Source: Legionella quinlivanii
Lineage (GTDB): Bacteria > Pseudomonadota > Gammaproteobacteria > Legionellales > Legionellaceae
DNA: 64,000 nucleotides
Reading direction: 5' to 3'
Assembly (NCBI RefSeq): GCF_900461555.1
Contig: NZ_UGOX01000001.1
Location: forward strand, 381,001 to 445,000
Shown: positions 36,009 to 44,661 of the stretch, in pieces
Position numbering within the stretch: position 1 is the first letter of the stretch
Layout of the letters: every line of letters starts with the position of its first letter
Notes under the pieces: model-generated
Seen by the model: only the letters and a program-made list of their open reading frames with translations
Database searches by the model: none
Told to the model about the DNA's origin: nothing
Position numbers and translations under genes: made by a program

Positions 36009-36148
36009 ATTTTTCTTAATGATTAAAAAAAGGGCATGATAGCATTATTTGTGAAGAGTAAGAAATTCATCTACGATATAATAAAAAATATAAATATTTA
36101 ATTTTAGACTCGACAAGTGAAGCAATCCTTAGGTAATCTGGAGCAGAT

Positions 36149-36508
36149 ATGGTAAACGATGATCAGCAGGAACCCGAATTGTTTTTAAATCTAATGGAAA
36201 GCGACGCGCAGCTCAATATAGTCAATCTCGATAGTAAATTAGAGAACATGGCCGCGGAAGTTCAGCAAAAACTTGCTGTCACAGCGGAGGGCGAAGCGCT
36301 GGTGCTTCCCTTACAAACACTTCTTAGTGAAATTAACAAGGCACGGGAAAGTATCAGAGGATTGGTCTCGATGGTGTTGGAGGAAGGTGTGACAAAAGAA
36401 AGCTTCCAGCAGCAGAATAAAGAGCAGTTAGAACAATTCAACGATGTCATTCTCCAGGCGGTGAACAATCTTGACGCGGTTAAGCAGCGATTTGATGAGA
36501 TGCAATAA
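36149..36508 (+). CDS. Hypothetical acidic coiled-coil protein
   Basis: I do not recognise this 119-residue protein. It is acidic, Gln-rich and predicted to be nearly all helical, with heptad-like Leu/Val spacing from about residue 30 to 117. There is no signal peptide or membrane segment. It starts at 36149 with a GGAG upstream, and proB begins 27 bases after its stop, so it may be cotranscribed with proBA. Confidence 0.65.
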   Translation: MVNDDQQEPELFLNLMESDAQLNIVNLDSKLENMAAEVQQKLAVTAEGEALVLPLQTLLSEINKARESIRGLVSMVLEEGVTKESFQQQNKEQLEQFNDVILQAVNNLDAVKQRFDEMQ

Positions 36509-36535
36509 CAGGTATTATTGCTTCCTGGATTTTAA

Positions 36536-37603
36536 ATGATTATTGTAGTAAAGGTTGGAACACAAAGCATTCTGACAAGTGATGGAACGCCCAATGAGCC
36601 TGTCATTCTGCATCTGGTTGAGCAAATTATTCAACTGCAGGAGCAGGGAAATCATGTCATCCTGGTCAGTTCCGGAGCAGTGGGAGCCGGGCGAAAAATA
36701 AGCAAGGATTATCTGGCTCGCCAATACGGGCATTCCATTGCTGAGAAACAGGTGCTGGCGTCGATTGGTCAGCCTGAACTGATGAAAACCTATTCTTCTC
36801 TTTTTGGCAAACATCAACTACTTACAGCACAGCTGTTGTTAACCAAACAAGATTTCCAGACGCGTCAGCATTATTTGAATATTGCTCGATTAATCAGAGA
36901 GTTATTAAATCACCGAAATATTATTCCCATTATTAATGAGAATGACAGTGTAGCGATTCAGGAATTGATGTTTACCGATAATGATGAATTGGCGGGATTA
37001 ATTGCGGCACAGGTAAACGCTGACAAATTGATTATTCTGAGTAATATTGCCGGTGTTTTTAGTCATCATCCGGAAATTCCTGAAGCGCGTCTTATTCCTG
37101 AAATTAAAAACGACAATGATTGGCCGAAAGTTTCCAGTCTCAAAAGCACGATGGGGCGAGGGGGAATGGCTGGTAAGCTGTCTACTGCACGCAAGATGTC
37201 AAAACTGGGCATCACCACCCACATCGCCAGTATGGATGAGCCAAATATTCTTTTAAAAATTCTGGCAGGCAAAACTATCGGCACCAGGATTTTACCGCGA
37301 AAAAATGCGTCCAACATAAAACGATGGATGGCTTACAATGCGGAAAAATCGCATGGAGCGATATGCATTAATAAAGGCTTATTTGAGATTTTTAAAGACA
37401 ATCGCCGAGTAATTAGTTTGCTGCCTGTAGGGATTGAAAGTTGTATTGGTGAATTCAAGAAAGGCGATTTAGTCGAAATTCTATTCGGACACATGAAAAT
37501 CGGCATCGGTATTGCCCGCTATGATGCGGGGAAATTGAAAGAGTTTTTGGGCCAAAAGGACAAACCCGAATTTATTCATTATGACCATTTACATATTTTT
37601 TAG
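36536..37603 (+). CDS. proB: Glutamate 5-kinase
   Basis: This 355-residue enzyme catalyses the first step of proline synthesis, phosphorylating glutamate. The amino-acid kinase domain shows VKVGTQSIL, VSSGAVGAG, INENDSV, FTDNDELAG and GRGGMAGKLSTA. The C-terminal ~85 residues have the PUA-type domain (GAICINKG, GDLVEILF). The length is typical of the PUA-containing form, which is often feedback-inhibited by proline. No good ribosome site precedes the ATG, so coupling to the upstream gene is possible. proA follows after 54 bases. Confidence 0.96.
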   Translation: MIIVVKVGTQSILTSDGTPNEPVILHLVEQIIQLQEQGNHVILVSSGAVGAGRKISKDYLARQYGHSIAEKQVLASIGQPELMKTYSSLFGKHQLLTAQLLLTKQDFQTRQHYLNIARLIRELLNHRNIIPIINENDSVAIQELMFTDNDELAGLIAAQVNADKLIILSNIAGVFSHHPEIPEARLIPEIKNDNDWPKVSSLKSTMGRGGMAGKLSTARKMSKLGITTHIASMDEPNILLKILAGKTIGTRILPRKNASNIKRWMAYNAEKSHGAICINKGLFEIFKDNRRVISLLPVGIESCIGEFKKGDLVEILFGHMKIGIGIARYDAGKLKEFLGQKDKPEFIHYDHLHIF

Positions 37604-37657
37604 AAAACTGTCATGGATGCCGCAATCACGTCCAGACAAGTAGGGAGAGGGATTTAA

Positions 37658-38911
37658 ATGCAGCAGAATATTATTGCTGAATTAAAAAAACTGCGGCAGG
37701 CCAGCCGCAAACTTTCGGCTTTAACTGAAACTAACGTCAATGCGATTCTGCACTCATTAGCCAACACTTTACGACAATTAATTCCCAAGGTTTTATCAGA
37801 AAATCAAAAGGATCTGCTGCAAATGCCCTCCTCAGACCCGCGTTACGATCGATTATTACTGACTGAGGAACGACTCCATTCGCTGGCTGATGATGTCATC
37901 GCGGTGGCCGATTTTCCAAGCCCATTGCATCGGATACTTGAAGAGAAACAGCGGCCGAATGGCTTAAAAATTCAAAAAGTCTCGGTTCCCCTGGGAGTGG
38001 TGGCGGTCATTTATGAAGCCAGGCCCAACGTCACTATTGATGTATTTGGCTTATGTTTCAAGTCTGGAAATGCCTGTGTTTTGAAAGGAGGGAAGGAGGC
38101 GGAGCATACCAACCGCATGCTGGTTTCAATTATCAAGAGAGTCCTGCGAGAAAATGAAGTGAGTGAAGACGTCGTGTATTTGTTCCCTAATGAGCGGGAA
38201 GTATTACCGGCACTGCTCAATGCCAATGACTATATCGATGTATGTATCCCGCGTGGCAGTCAGGCTCTGATTGACTTCGTAAGAGAGCATGCGCGCATCC
38301 CGGTTATTGAAACTGGTGCCGGAATTGTTCACACCTATTTTGACAAAAGTGGTGATTTGCAAAAGGCGGTTCCGGTTATTTACAATGCGAAAACCCGGCG
38401 CGTCAGTGTCTGCAATGCGCTGGATACACTCATCATTCATGCTGAGCGGCTTGCAGAGCTTCCGCAAATTGTTGCGGCAATGGCAAAAATGAACGTAGAA
38501 ATTTTTGCGGATGCGCCAAGCTTTGAAAGTTTAAAATCCTGTTATCCAAAACGCTTGCTTCACATGGCGCAGGAGAGGGATTTCGGACAGGAGTTTTTAG
38601 ATTATAAACTGTCGATTAAAACAGTGGATTCCCTGTTAATGGCCATAGAACATATCAATCGTTACAGTTCAGGTCATAGCGAGGCGATTATTGCCGAAGA
38701 TGCAGATGTAATAGATCAATTTCTTCAGGCGGTTGATGCTGCAGCACTTTACGTTAATACGTCTACCGCTTTTACTGATGGCGGACAATTTGGTCTGGGG
38801 GCTGAAATTGGCATCAGTACGCAGAAGTTGCATGCCCGAGGACCCATGGGCTTAAATGCTCTGACCAGCTATAAATGGCTGGTCTGGGGAAATGGTCAAA
38901 TAAGAGCTTAG
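37658..38911 (+). CDS. proA: Gamma-glutamyl phosphate reductase
   Basis: This 417-residue aldehyde-dehydrogenase-fold enzyme reduces glutamyl phosphate to the semialdehyde with NADPH, the step after ProB. Family motifs are VPLGVVAVIYEARPNVTIDV, KSGNACVLKGGKEA, PRGSQALIDFV, the catalytic cysteine in RVSVCNALDT, NTSTAFTDGGQFGLGAEIGIST and RGPMGL. A strong AGGGAGAGGG lies before the ATG. The third step (proC) is not in the window. Confidence 0.97.
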   Translation: MQQNIIAELKKLRQASRKLSALTETNVNAILHSLANTLRQLIPKVLSENQKDLLQMPSSDPRYDRLLLTEERLHSLADDVIAVADFPSPLHRILEEKQRPNGLKIQKVSVPLGVVAVIYEARPNVTIDVFGLCFKSGNACVLKGGKEAEHTNRMLVSIIKRVLRENEVSEDVVYLFPNEREVLPALLNANDYIDVCIPRGSQALIDFVREHARIPVIETGAGIVHTYFDKSGDLQKAVPVIYNAKTRRVSVCNALDTLIIHAERLAELPQIVAAMAKMNVEIFADAPSFESLKSCYPKRLLHMAQERDFGQEFLDYKLSIKTVDSLLMAIEHINRYSSGHSEAIIAEDADVIDQFLQAVDAAALYVNTSTAFTDGGQFGLGAEIGISTQKLHARGPMGLNALTSYKWLVWGNGQIRA

Positions 38912-38917
38912 CGGGTG

Positions 38918-39760
38918 CTAAAAGTCGTGATGTATTTCCTGATCAATAATAGAGAGGGCCTTCACTGTTTCCAATCCGAAACTCATTGCAAAATCAATGC
39001 TTTGTTTAATTTTTTGTTTATCATCAGAAAATGAGGTTTTATCCCCCACAATAGCAAGAATACAGCCGCAAAAAATTGGAATTGGATTGGTTTCAGTACT
39101 AATTAATTTAGCACTCATTAATGAACTTAGGGTGAATAACTGCGCACATTCCATCTCGGTTGCCAGAATACCCGCCAAATGCATGGTTTTCATATACTGA
39201 TCATTCTCTTCCATGAATGAATAGTGAAACTCACGCGCATAGAGGGAGCTTTTAGAATGGACAATACCGAAATGAACAGGGAATTGATGAGTCAGAAGTC
39301 TTGCGGCACGGTGGGCGGCAATCAAACATTCCAGGGATGCAATCGCCGGGTATTCCCTATAAATATAATCCCAGGACGCCTTATCATCACGAACCGCGGC
39401 AGTGGCTACAACAATATCTCCCACATGAATAGTATCCGGTTGCAATGATCCTGCAGTGCCGATACGCAGCAACCGCCGAGCGCCGAGCATAATGAGCTCA
39501 TTAATAATAATGTCGGCGCTAGGTCCTCCCATTCCTGTCGAAATAGCGGCGACATCAATGGCCTGGCCCTGGTTGAGCAATTTTCCCATGTAAAAATTGT
39601 GCTGCCGGGGATGTTTTCTGACAACCACCCCTTCGAATTGCTCACTGAGCTCTCGTGCCCGTTCATCAGAGCCAGTCAGAAAAATGTATCGGCCAATGCC
39701 GTTATTGCCTGAAAAATCTTCATGGCTTGCATTAATATGCTGCGTTTCAATGAGTGGCAT
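38918..39760 (-). CDS. Uridine phosphorylase-like nucleoside phosphorylase
   Basis: This 280-residue protein of the NP-I family cleaves nucleosides with phosphate. Motifs are STGMGGPSADIIINEL (ribose/phosphate site), RIGTAGSLQ, and GILATEMECAQLFTLSSL with the Met-Glu that binds the ribose. The pattern fits uridine phosphorylase better than purine nucleoside phosphorylase, but the base specificity is inferred. AAGGAT precedes the ATG. The gene converges on proA with only 6 bases between the stops. Confidence 0.88.
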   Translation of the reverse strand: MPLIETQHINASHEDFSGNNGIGRYIFLTGSDERARELSEQFEGVVVRKHPRQHNFYMGKLLNQGQAIDVAAISTGMGGPSADIIINELIMLGARRLLRIGTAGSLQPDTIHVGDIVVATAAVRDDKASWDYIYREYPAIASLECLIAAHRAARLLTHQFPVHFGIVHSKSSLYAREFHYSFMEENDQYMKTMHLAGILATEMECAQLFTLSSLMSAKLISTETNPIPIFCGCILAIVGDKTSFSDDKQKIKQSIDFAMSFGLETVKALSIIDQEIHHDF

Positions 39761-39901
39761 ATCCTTACCCTGTTCTCACAAATCGGTGAATTCATTTCAT
39801 CCTAGCTTCAGTCTGACTCACTGGCAAGTAAACTGATGAACCGTATCGATTTTTGTTTAAAATAAGTCTATAACTTAGTTAAAGAGATTGGGGAGACAGA
39901 A

Positions 39902-40894
39902 ATGCGTCTGTTAAAACCATCAGCTGAGCAAGCGAAATCCGGCCTAAGAGTGCTCAGAGCGATAATGCTTGCGGATCCTGAGGTTAAGGAGTTAACGGAG
40001 CTTCAAATCAGGACCCTTGATGCTGCTCAAAAATTCATTACCAATACGCAGTTCACTTTAGAGGAGCTTGGCGCGTCTGTTGAACCTGAAGAACTGGCCC
40101 AACAACTTATTGAGCCAGCCTTGAGAAAGCAGTTTGCCGAGGCAATGGTGGTGGTCTCTACAGTAAATGGAGCGCCCAAAGCTGAGCAAGTCGCTCTGGT
40201 ACGAGCTTATACAAAAGCGCTTCAGGTCGACAGCAGTTTAGTGGATGCACTGCAAAAGCTTGCTAACCAGCATCGAGTTCTTTATGCTTTTGATGTCGTT
40301 CGTCATATGTATATTGGTGAAACAATCTCTAAAGCCTGGGAAAAAGAAAAGTTCAAAGGGATTTATAAAATTGTGGGCGGAATGAAGGGTTTTTATCAGG
40401 ACGCCGAACTCGCTAAAAAATACCATGAATTAAAAGAACTTACTGATGGTACGTTGGGGAAGGAGTTCTGGCGATTTTATGATGAGCACCAGTTTATATT
40501 TCCGGGAGAAAAATATGGCACTCCGGTGATGATGACCTATCATGACATGGCACATGTAGTGGGCGGTTACGACACGACACCAGCCGGTGAGCTTAAAGTG
40601 GCCTCTTTTACCGCCGGATTTAGAAATGTGGGCAGGCCCTGGATTTTATTGTTTATTATTAGCCAGTTCCATTTAGGCGTTAAAACCGTTCCCATCGATG
40701 TACCACGCATGACCGGTAATTTTAATCCGGAGGAGCAATTTCTTGCTTTAAAAAGAGGAAGTCTGATGAACATCGATTTGTTTGATAACTGGAATTATTG
40801 GGAAGTAATGGACCAACCTCTCGAGCAAATCCGTAAGGCTTTTAATGTCTTGCCGCAAGAAAAAGTATTGGAAATTGTACAAAGCGAAAACTAA
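39902..40894 (+). CDS. TerB-like/Coq4-like fusion protein
   Basis: This 330-residue protein seems to combine two parts. Residues 1 to about 145 are helical and resemble TerB-type (tellurite-resistance B) domains. The C-terminal part has YHDMAHVVGGYDTTPAGE, an exact HDxxHx11E motif, the metal-binding signature of Coq4 proteins that organise or act in ubiquinone synthesis. No signal peptide is present. It is a lone gene with a GGGGAG ribosome site. The Coq4 relation rests on that motif plus the FxFPGExxGTP context; the TerB relation is weaker. Confidence 0.68.
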   Translation: MRLLKPSAEQAKSGLRVLRAIMLADPEVKELTELQIRTLDAAQKFITNTQFTLEELGASVEPEELAQQLIEPALRKQFAEAMVVVSTVNGAPKAEQVALVRAYTKALQVDSSLVDALQKLANQHRVLYAFDVVRHMYIGETISKAWEKEKFKGIYKIVGGMKGFYQDAELAKKYHELKELTDGTLGKEFWRFYDEHQFIFPGEKYGTPVMMTYHDMAHVVGGYDTTPAGELKVASFTAGFRNVGRPWILLFIISQFHLGVKTVPIDVPRMTGNFNPEEQFLALKRGSLMNIDLFDNWNYWEVMDQPLEQIRKAFNVLPQEKVLEIVQSEN

Positions 40895-41279
40895 ATAGCG
40901 TCTTTGCTCTGAAAACTCATGTATTCAATTTGTTTGATGGCTTCTTAGCTGTTATCATTTCATAACCCTGAAAAAGAGATTGCTCTTAATGCCTGTTATT
41001 TCAGCACAGGGGGAATGCTATTTTTTTGCGGCATGCCTCGTTACGGGACGGGACTTGCTATTAAGCTATATTAAACTGTCATCCCCGCGGAGGCGGGGAT
41101 CCAGCTCTGAGCTAGCAATAATGCCAGTTGAGGAATGGATTCCCGCCTCCGCGGGAATGACAAATTCCTTAACCTTATGGCACCGATGGCAGGTCCCGGT
41201 TATCCGGAAACAGGATCGCTGCATTTTCTTTAAGGCTTGACGACATTCCGCGAAGGCGGTTCAATCAACGATAGTATTT
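40895..41279. other. Intergenic region holding a family B repeat
   Basis: These 385 bases contain the palindromic repeat at 41078-41161 and no convincing gene. An open frame across it is made of repeat sequence. No terminator with a T-run is seen after the preceding gene. Confidence 0.5.
41078..41161. repeat. Palindromic intergenic repeat, family B (full copy)
   Basis: The arms at 41078-41103 and 41136-41161 are inverted copies with 2 mismatches in 26 (GTCATCCCCGCGGAGGCGGG versus the complement of the right arm). Each arm also folds on itself. The 84-base size equals that of family A. A diverged copy lies at 44496-44575. Confidence 0.85.
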
Positions 41280-42107
41280 ATGAAAATAGTTTTACAGATT
41301 TTAATAATTTTAATGGTTTTTAGTTCCTCTGGGCACACGCAGCGTCAAATAGCTATTACCATCGATGATTTGCCTTTTGTCGGCGAGTATAAAAATTTCC
41401 ACTTAGACCGGATTATCAAGCTTGTTAAGGATAATGAGATTCCCGTCACAGGATTCGTGATTGCTGGAAATGTACGACAGGATAACTGGCCGATGCTTCA
41501 TAAATTTCGCGATGCGGGATTTGGAGTGGGTAACCACACCATGTCTCACATTAATTTAAATAAGGTAAAGACTGAAAGGTATATTCAGGAAATAGAGGAG
41601 GCGGACAAGATATTGGCGCCGGTGCTGACAGAGCCTAAATATTTCCGCTATCCGTATCTGGCGATGGGGAAACAGAAAAAAAAGGAAAAGGTATTGAAAT
41701 ACCTCGCATCGAAGCATTATAAAATTGCTCCGATTACCATTGACAGCAAAGACTTTATATTTAACCAGCGGCTTTTATCGGTGCCGCAGGAGGACCGAAG
41801 AGCCTACCTGGAAGAAGTGAAATATGATTATCTGGAGTTTATCTGGAAACAGACCTTGCTTGCCGAAGAACATAACCGTTATAACCATAAAACAGATCAG
41901 GCACAGATTTTATTAATTCATGCCAATATTTTAAATGCGTATGTGCTTCCCGACATCATTAATCTGTATCGGGAACATGGTTATAGGTTTGTCACACTGG
42001 ATGAAGCCCTGCAAACATTTAATTTTGCTCAACCGCAGCAAAAACTGGTAAAGAAAGATAAAACAACGATCGAAAAGTTAATCGACGAATATTTTGAATG
42101 GGATTAG
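41280..42107 (+). CDS. Secreted polysaccharide deacetylase-family protein
   Basis: This 275-residue protein starts with a signal peptide (KIVLQILIILMVFSSSGHT). It has the NodB-type deacetylase motifs: AITIDDLP with the catalytic Asp pair, GNHTMSH with the two metal histidines, FRYPYL, and a late LLIHANILNA. It should remove acetyl groups from a polysaccharide or peptidoglycan in the periplasm; the substrate is not predictable. No good ribosome site is visible. An oxidoreductase gene follows after 21 bases. Confidence 0.88.
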   Translation: MKIVLQILIILMVFSSSGHTQRQIAITIDDLPFVGEYKNFHLDRIIKLVKDNEIPVTGFVIAGNVRQDNWPMLHKFRDAGFGVGNHTMSHINLNKVKTERYIQEIEEADKILAPVLTEPKYFRYPYLAMGKQKKKEKVLKYLASKHYKIAPITIDSKDFIFNQRLLSVPQEDRRAYLEEVKYDYLEFIWKQTLLAEEHNRYNHKTDQAQILLIHANILNAYVLPDIINLYREHGYRFVTLDEALQTFNFAQPQQKLVKKDKTTIEKLIDEYFEWD

Positions 42108-42128
42108 ATTGATAAGGAGTCAATTTTC

Positions 42129-43139
42129 ATGGATCAGAAAACAATTAAATGGGGAATTTTAGGTACAAGTTCTATTTCTCAGCATATGGCAGCGGCGATT
42201 GCTGAATCAAGGAATGGACAGGTCATCGCGGTAGCCGGGAGAGACGCGGATAAGTCTCAAGCCTTTGCCAAGGAATTTTCCATTTCCAAACCCTACAATC
42301 ATTATGCTGATTTACTGACTGATCCTGAGATTGATGCGGTCTACATTGGCTTGCCGAATCATTTGCATAAAGAGTGGGCAGTCAAAAGCCTGGAGGCTGG
42401 TAAGCATGTCTTGTGTGAAAAACCCCTGGCTCTCAATGAAGAAGAAACGCTCGATATAATGGCCACTGCGCAAATAAAAGGCTTGGTGTGCATGGAAGCC
42501 ATTATGTATCGTTGTCATCCGCTGATACAGGAAATTAAATCCATTTTGCAGCAGAACCTGATTGGTCACGTTCAATTATTTCAGGCAGTTTACACAGCCA
42601 AAATAGCTCATCTGGCCAATCCTGTAGCAGGTGGCGCAATTTTTAATCTTGGTTGTTATCCATTGTCCCTGATTCGCTATTTATCAACGGCTAATGTAGT
42701 CAATTTAAAAACAATTGGAATAGAGAATGCGAATCATTCCCATAATGATACTCGCTCATCAGCTATTTTAAGTTTTGACGATCAATCCCTGGCTACCATC
42801 ACTGTTTCTGATGACCTGGATATGAGCTGGCAATTTGCTATCTGGGGTACCAAAGGACGACTGGAGATGCTTAGCAATCCCTGGTTCCCGAACAATGGGG
42901 AGCAGGTTTTCCGCGTTTATCGGTCTAATGAACAGAGGCCGCAGGAAATAAAGTTGACGAGTCCATTGTCTGCATATACCTATCAGATTAATACGATGAA
43001 TACCTTAGTTATCGAGCCTTCTGCCAAACTACTGGAACGAGTAACGCTTCAGGAAAGTCTGGAGAATGTCAGATTATTGGATAAGTGGCGAACCCAGGCA
43101 CTTAGTCTGGCGAAAGAGGAAGTGGATTATTGCTCCTGA
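42129..43139 (+). CDS. Gfo/Idh/MocA family oxidoreductase
   Basis: This 336-residue NAD(P)-dependent dehydrogenase has the Rossmann start WGILGTSSISQHMAAAI and the family signature VLCEKPLALN with its catalytic Lys. EAIMYRCHP and GGAIFNLGCYP follow. Members oxidise or reduce sugars and cyclitols; the substrate is unknown. AAGGAG precedes the ATG, and the short spacing from the deacetylase gene suggests an operon. Confidence 0.92.
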   Translation: MDQKTIKWGILGTSSISQHMAAAIAESRNGQVIAVAGRDADKSQAFAKEFSISKPYNHYADLLTDPEIDAVYIGLPNHLHKEWAVKSLEAGKHVLCEKPLALNEEETLDIMATAQIKGLVCMEAIMYRCHPLIQEIKSILQQNLIGHVQLFQAVYTAKIAHLANPVAGGAIFNLGCYPLSLIRYLSTANVVNLKTIGIENANHSHNDTRSSAILSFDDQSLATITVSDDLDMSWQFAIWGTKGRLEMLSNPWFPNNGEQVFRVYRSNEQRPQEIKLTSPLSAYTYQINTMNTLVIEPSAKLLERVTLQESLENVRLLDKWRTQALSLAKEEVDYCS

Positions 43140-43195
43140 GCTTGCGCCCCGTCTTATAAAAGGGTATCAATATAAATTTGAGAGGAATTAATGCT

Positions 43196-44449
43196 ATGAA
43201 AGGGATTTTGGTTTCTGCATTGTTAAGTTTATCATCGTTTTCCTTGAGTGCCGCCAGCACCGAATCACTCCATTTTGCTCATCAGAAAATCCAGTCTACG
43301 GTGGATAACTATCTTGCCACAAGAGGGAAAGTTGAGCATTTAACCGGGATTGCTGTGGCTGTATTTCTGCCGCAGAAAACGGGCTCTCTCGAAGGTACAA
43401 TTCAGAGCTTTTACGCAGGCAATGAAGGACAGGCGCCATTTGATAAACCAGTAACTGCAAAAACCCTGTTTGAAATTGGGAGTATTACCAAATCGTTTAT
43501 AGCCGCCCTGCTATTACAACTGGAGGGAGAGGGCAAACTGTCCATTGAAGATCCCGTGGGTAAATGGTTGCCGCAATATCCACAATGGAAGGATGTCAAA
43601 ATAAAAGATCTATTGAATATGACCAGCGGTATTCCGAATTATAGCGCTAATGAACAATTCGATAAAATTATGGAAGAAAACATGACCCGTCAATGGTCAG
43701 ATGCCGAATTGTTACAGTATGCTGATCCCGCTAAACCGATTGCTCCGCGTTCCGAAACTCATTTTGATTATTCCAACAGCAATTATATCCTCGCGGGAAT
43801 GATTGTGGAAAAAGTAAGCAATACGAAGATTGCAGATCAACTGCAAAAGCGTTTGTTAACGCCTTTATTATTAATGAACAGCTACTATCCTGCTGGGGAA
43901 AACGGCCAGGCGCTTTTAGAGAAATTAATACCGCAGATGGCGCATGGATATACATATGATGAGAAAACAGAAAAATTAATTGATATCACTAAAAATAATC
44001 TATCCTGGGCGGGAGCTGCCGGTGCAATTGTATCCGATATAAGCGATGTAATTCACTGGGTACAAGCGCTGTACAATGGCAAAATGTTTAGTGAAAATTA
44101 TCGTCAGAAAGCCCTGAGAGAACTTAAAACAGTGGTTTCTATTCCTGGCGGCAAAGAGATTGCAAATATCGATGCCCAACAAAAAGACGGATTTGGCTTA
44201 GGCGTTGGATATTTTTATGAGCCAAAACTTGAAAACCGTTTCTGGGCTTACGAAGGCAGCACTCTCGGATACCGTGTGGCCTACATATGGAGTGAATGCA
44301 GTAATCTGACCGTGGCCGTCGCGTTAAATAGCAAAGCGGGTGAAGGCAATCCTTCTTCGCCGCAAGGGGATGGGATCAAAGATTTGAGTTTGCAAATCTA
44401 TAGAAATATTATTGAGATGCATCCGGAATATAATTGTAAAAATCTATAA
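43196..44449 (+). CDS. Serine hydrolase, class C beta-lactamase/PBP-like
   Basis: This 417-residue protein has a signal peptide (KGILVSALLSLSSFSLSAA) and a beta-lactamase fold. The SxxK site is SITK in FEIGSITKSF, and the second motif is YSN in FDYSNSNYILAGMIVEKV. The third box reads EGSTLGY where KTG or HxG is usual, so it more likely cleaves a D-amino-acid peptide or ester than beta-lactams. The start is ATG 43196 with AGAGGA upstream; the frame opens at TTG 43178. It may belong to the operon with the deacetylase and oxidoreductase. Confidence 0.88.
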   Translation: MKGILVSALLSLSSFSLSAASTESLHFAHQKIQSTVDNYLATRGKVEHLTGIAVAVFLPQKTGSLEGTIQSFYAGNEGQAPFDKPVTAKTLFEIGSITKSFIAALLLQLEGEGKLSIEDPVGKWLPQYPQWKDVKIKDLLNMTSGIPNYSANEQFDKIMEENMTRQWSDAELLQYADPAKPIAPRSETHFDYSNSNYILAGMIVEKVSNTKIADQLQKRLLTPLLLMNSYYPAGENGQALLEKLIPQMAHGYTYDEKTEKLIDITKNNLSWAGAAGAIVSDISDVIHWVQALYNGKMFSENYRQKALRELKTVVSIPGGKEIANIDAQQKDGFGLGVGYFYEPKLENRFWAYEGSTLGYRVAYIWSECSNLTVAVALNSKAGEGNPSSPQGDGIKDLSLQIYRNIIEMHPEYNCKNL

Positions 44450-44495
44450 CCTGAAATATCCCACAAATTAGACCTTCTACTTATGTGCAAACTGT

Positions 44496-44575
44496 GTCAT
44501 TCCCGCGCAGGCGGGAATCTATTTCATCAGACGCAGTGCCACATCGTGATGGATTTCCGCCTGCGCGGAGAGGCG
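44496..44575. repeat. Family B repeat, diverged copy
   Basis: The left arm GTCATTCCCGCGCAGGCGGG (from 44496) pairs with a partly decayed right arm (TGGATTTCCGCCTGCGCGG from 44550). The arms match those at 41078-41161. The copy lies immediately upstream of a family A half-element and the ABC transporter gene. Confidence 0.75.
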
Positions 44576-44610
44576 TTGTTGCGCAAATGAAAATATCTAT
44601 GCAAAAATTC

Positions 44611-44639
44611 GTCTTTGCGAGCGCCAGCGAAGCAATCCA
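44611..44639. repeat. Family A repeat, single arm
   Basis: GTCTTTGCGAGCGCCAGCGAAGCAATCCA matches, with two changes, the reverse complement of the right arm at 31257-31285. Only one arm is present. It ends 12 bases before the ribosome site of the ABC transporter gene, so it lies in that gene's leader. Confidence 0.7.
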
Positions 44640-44661
44640 AATCGCCCAGCGGAGAGCATAC

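Noticed and set aside
40980..41240. Open frame of 86 codons after the Coq4-like gene
   Set aside because: It runs through the family B palindrome and has no ribosome site or recognisable product.
44485..44661. N-terminal extension of the ABC transporter frame
   Set aside because: It is a translation of family B and A repeat DNA, and the ribosome site GGAGAG points to ATG 44662.
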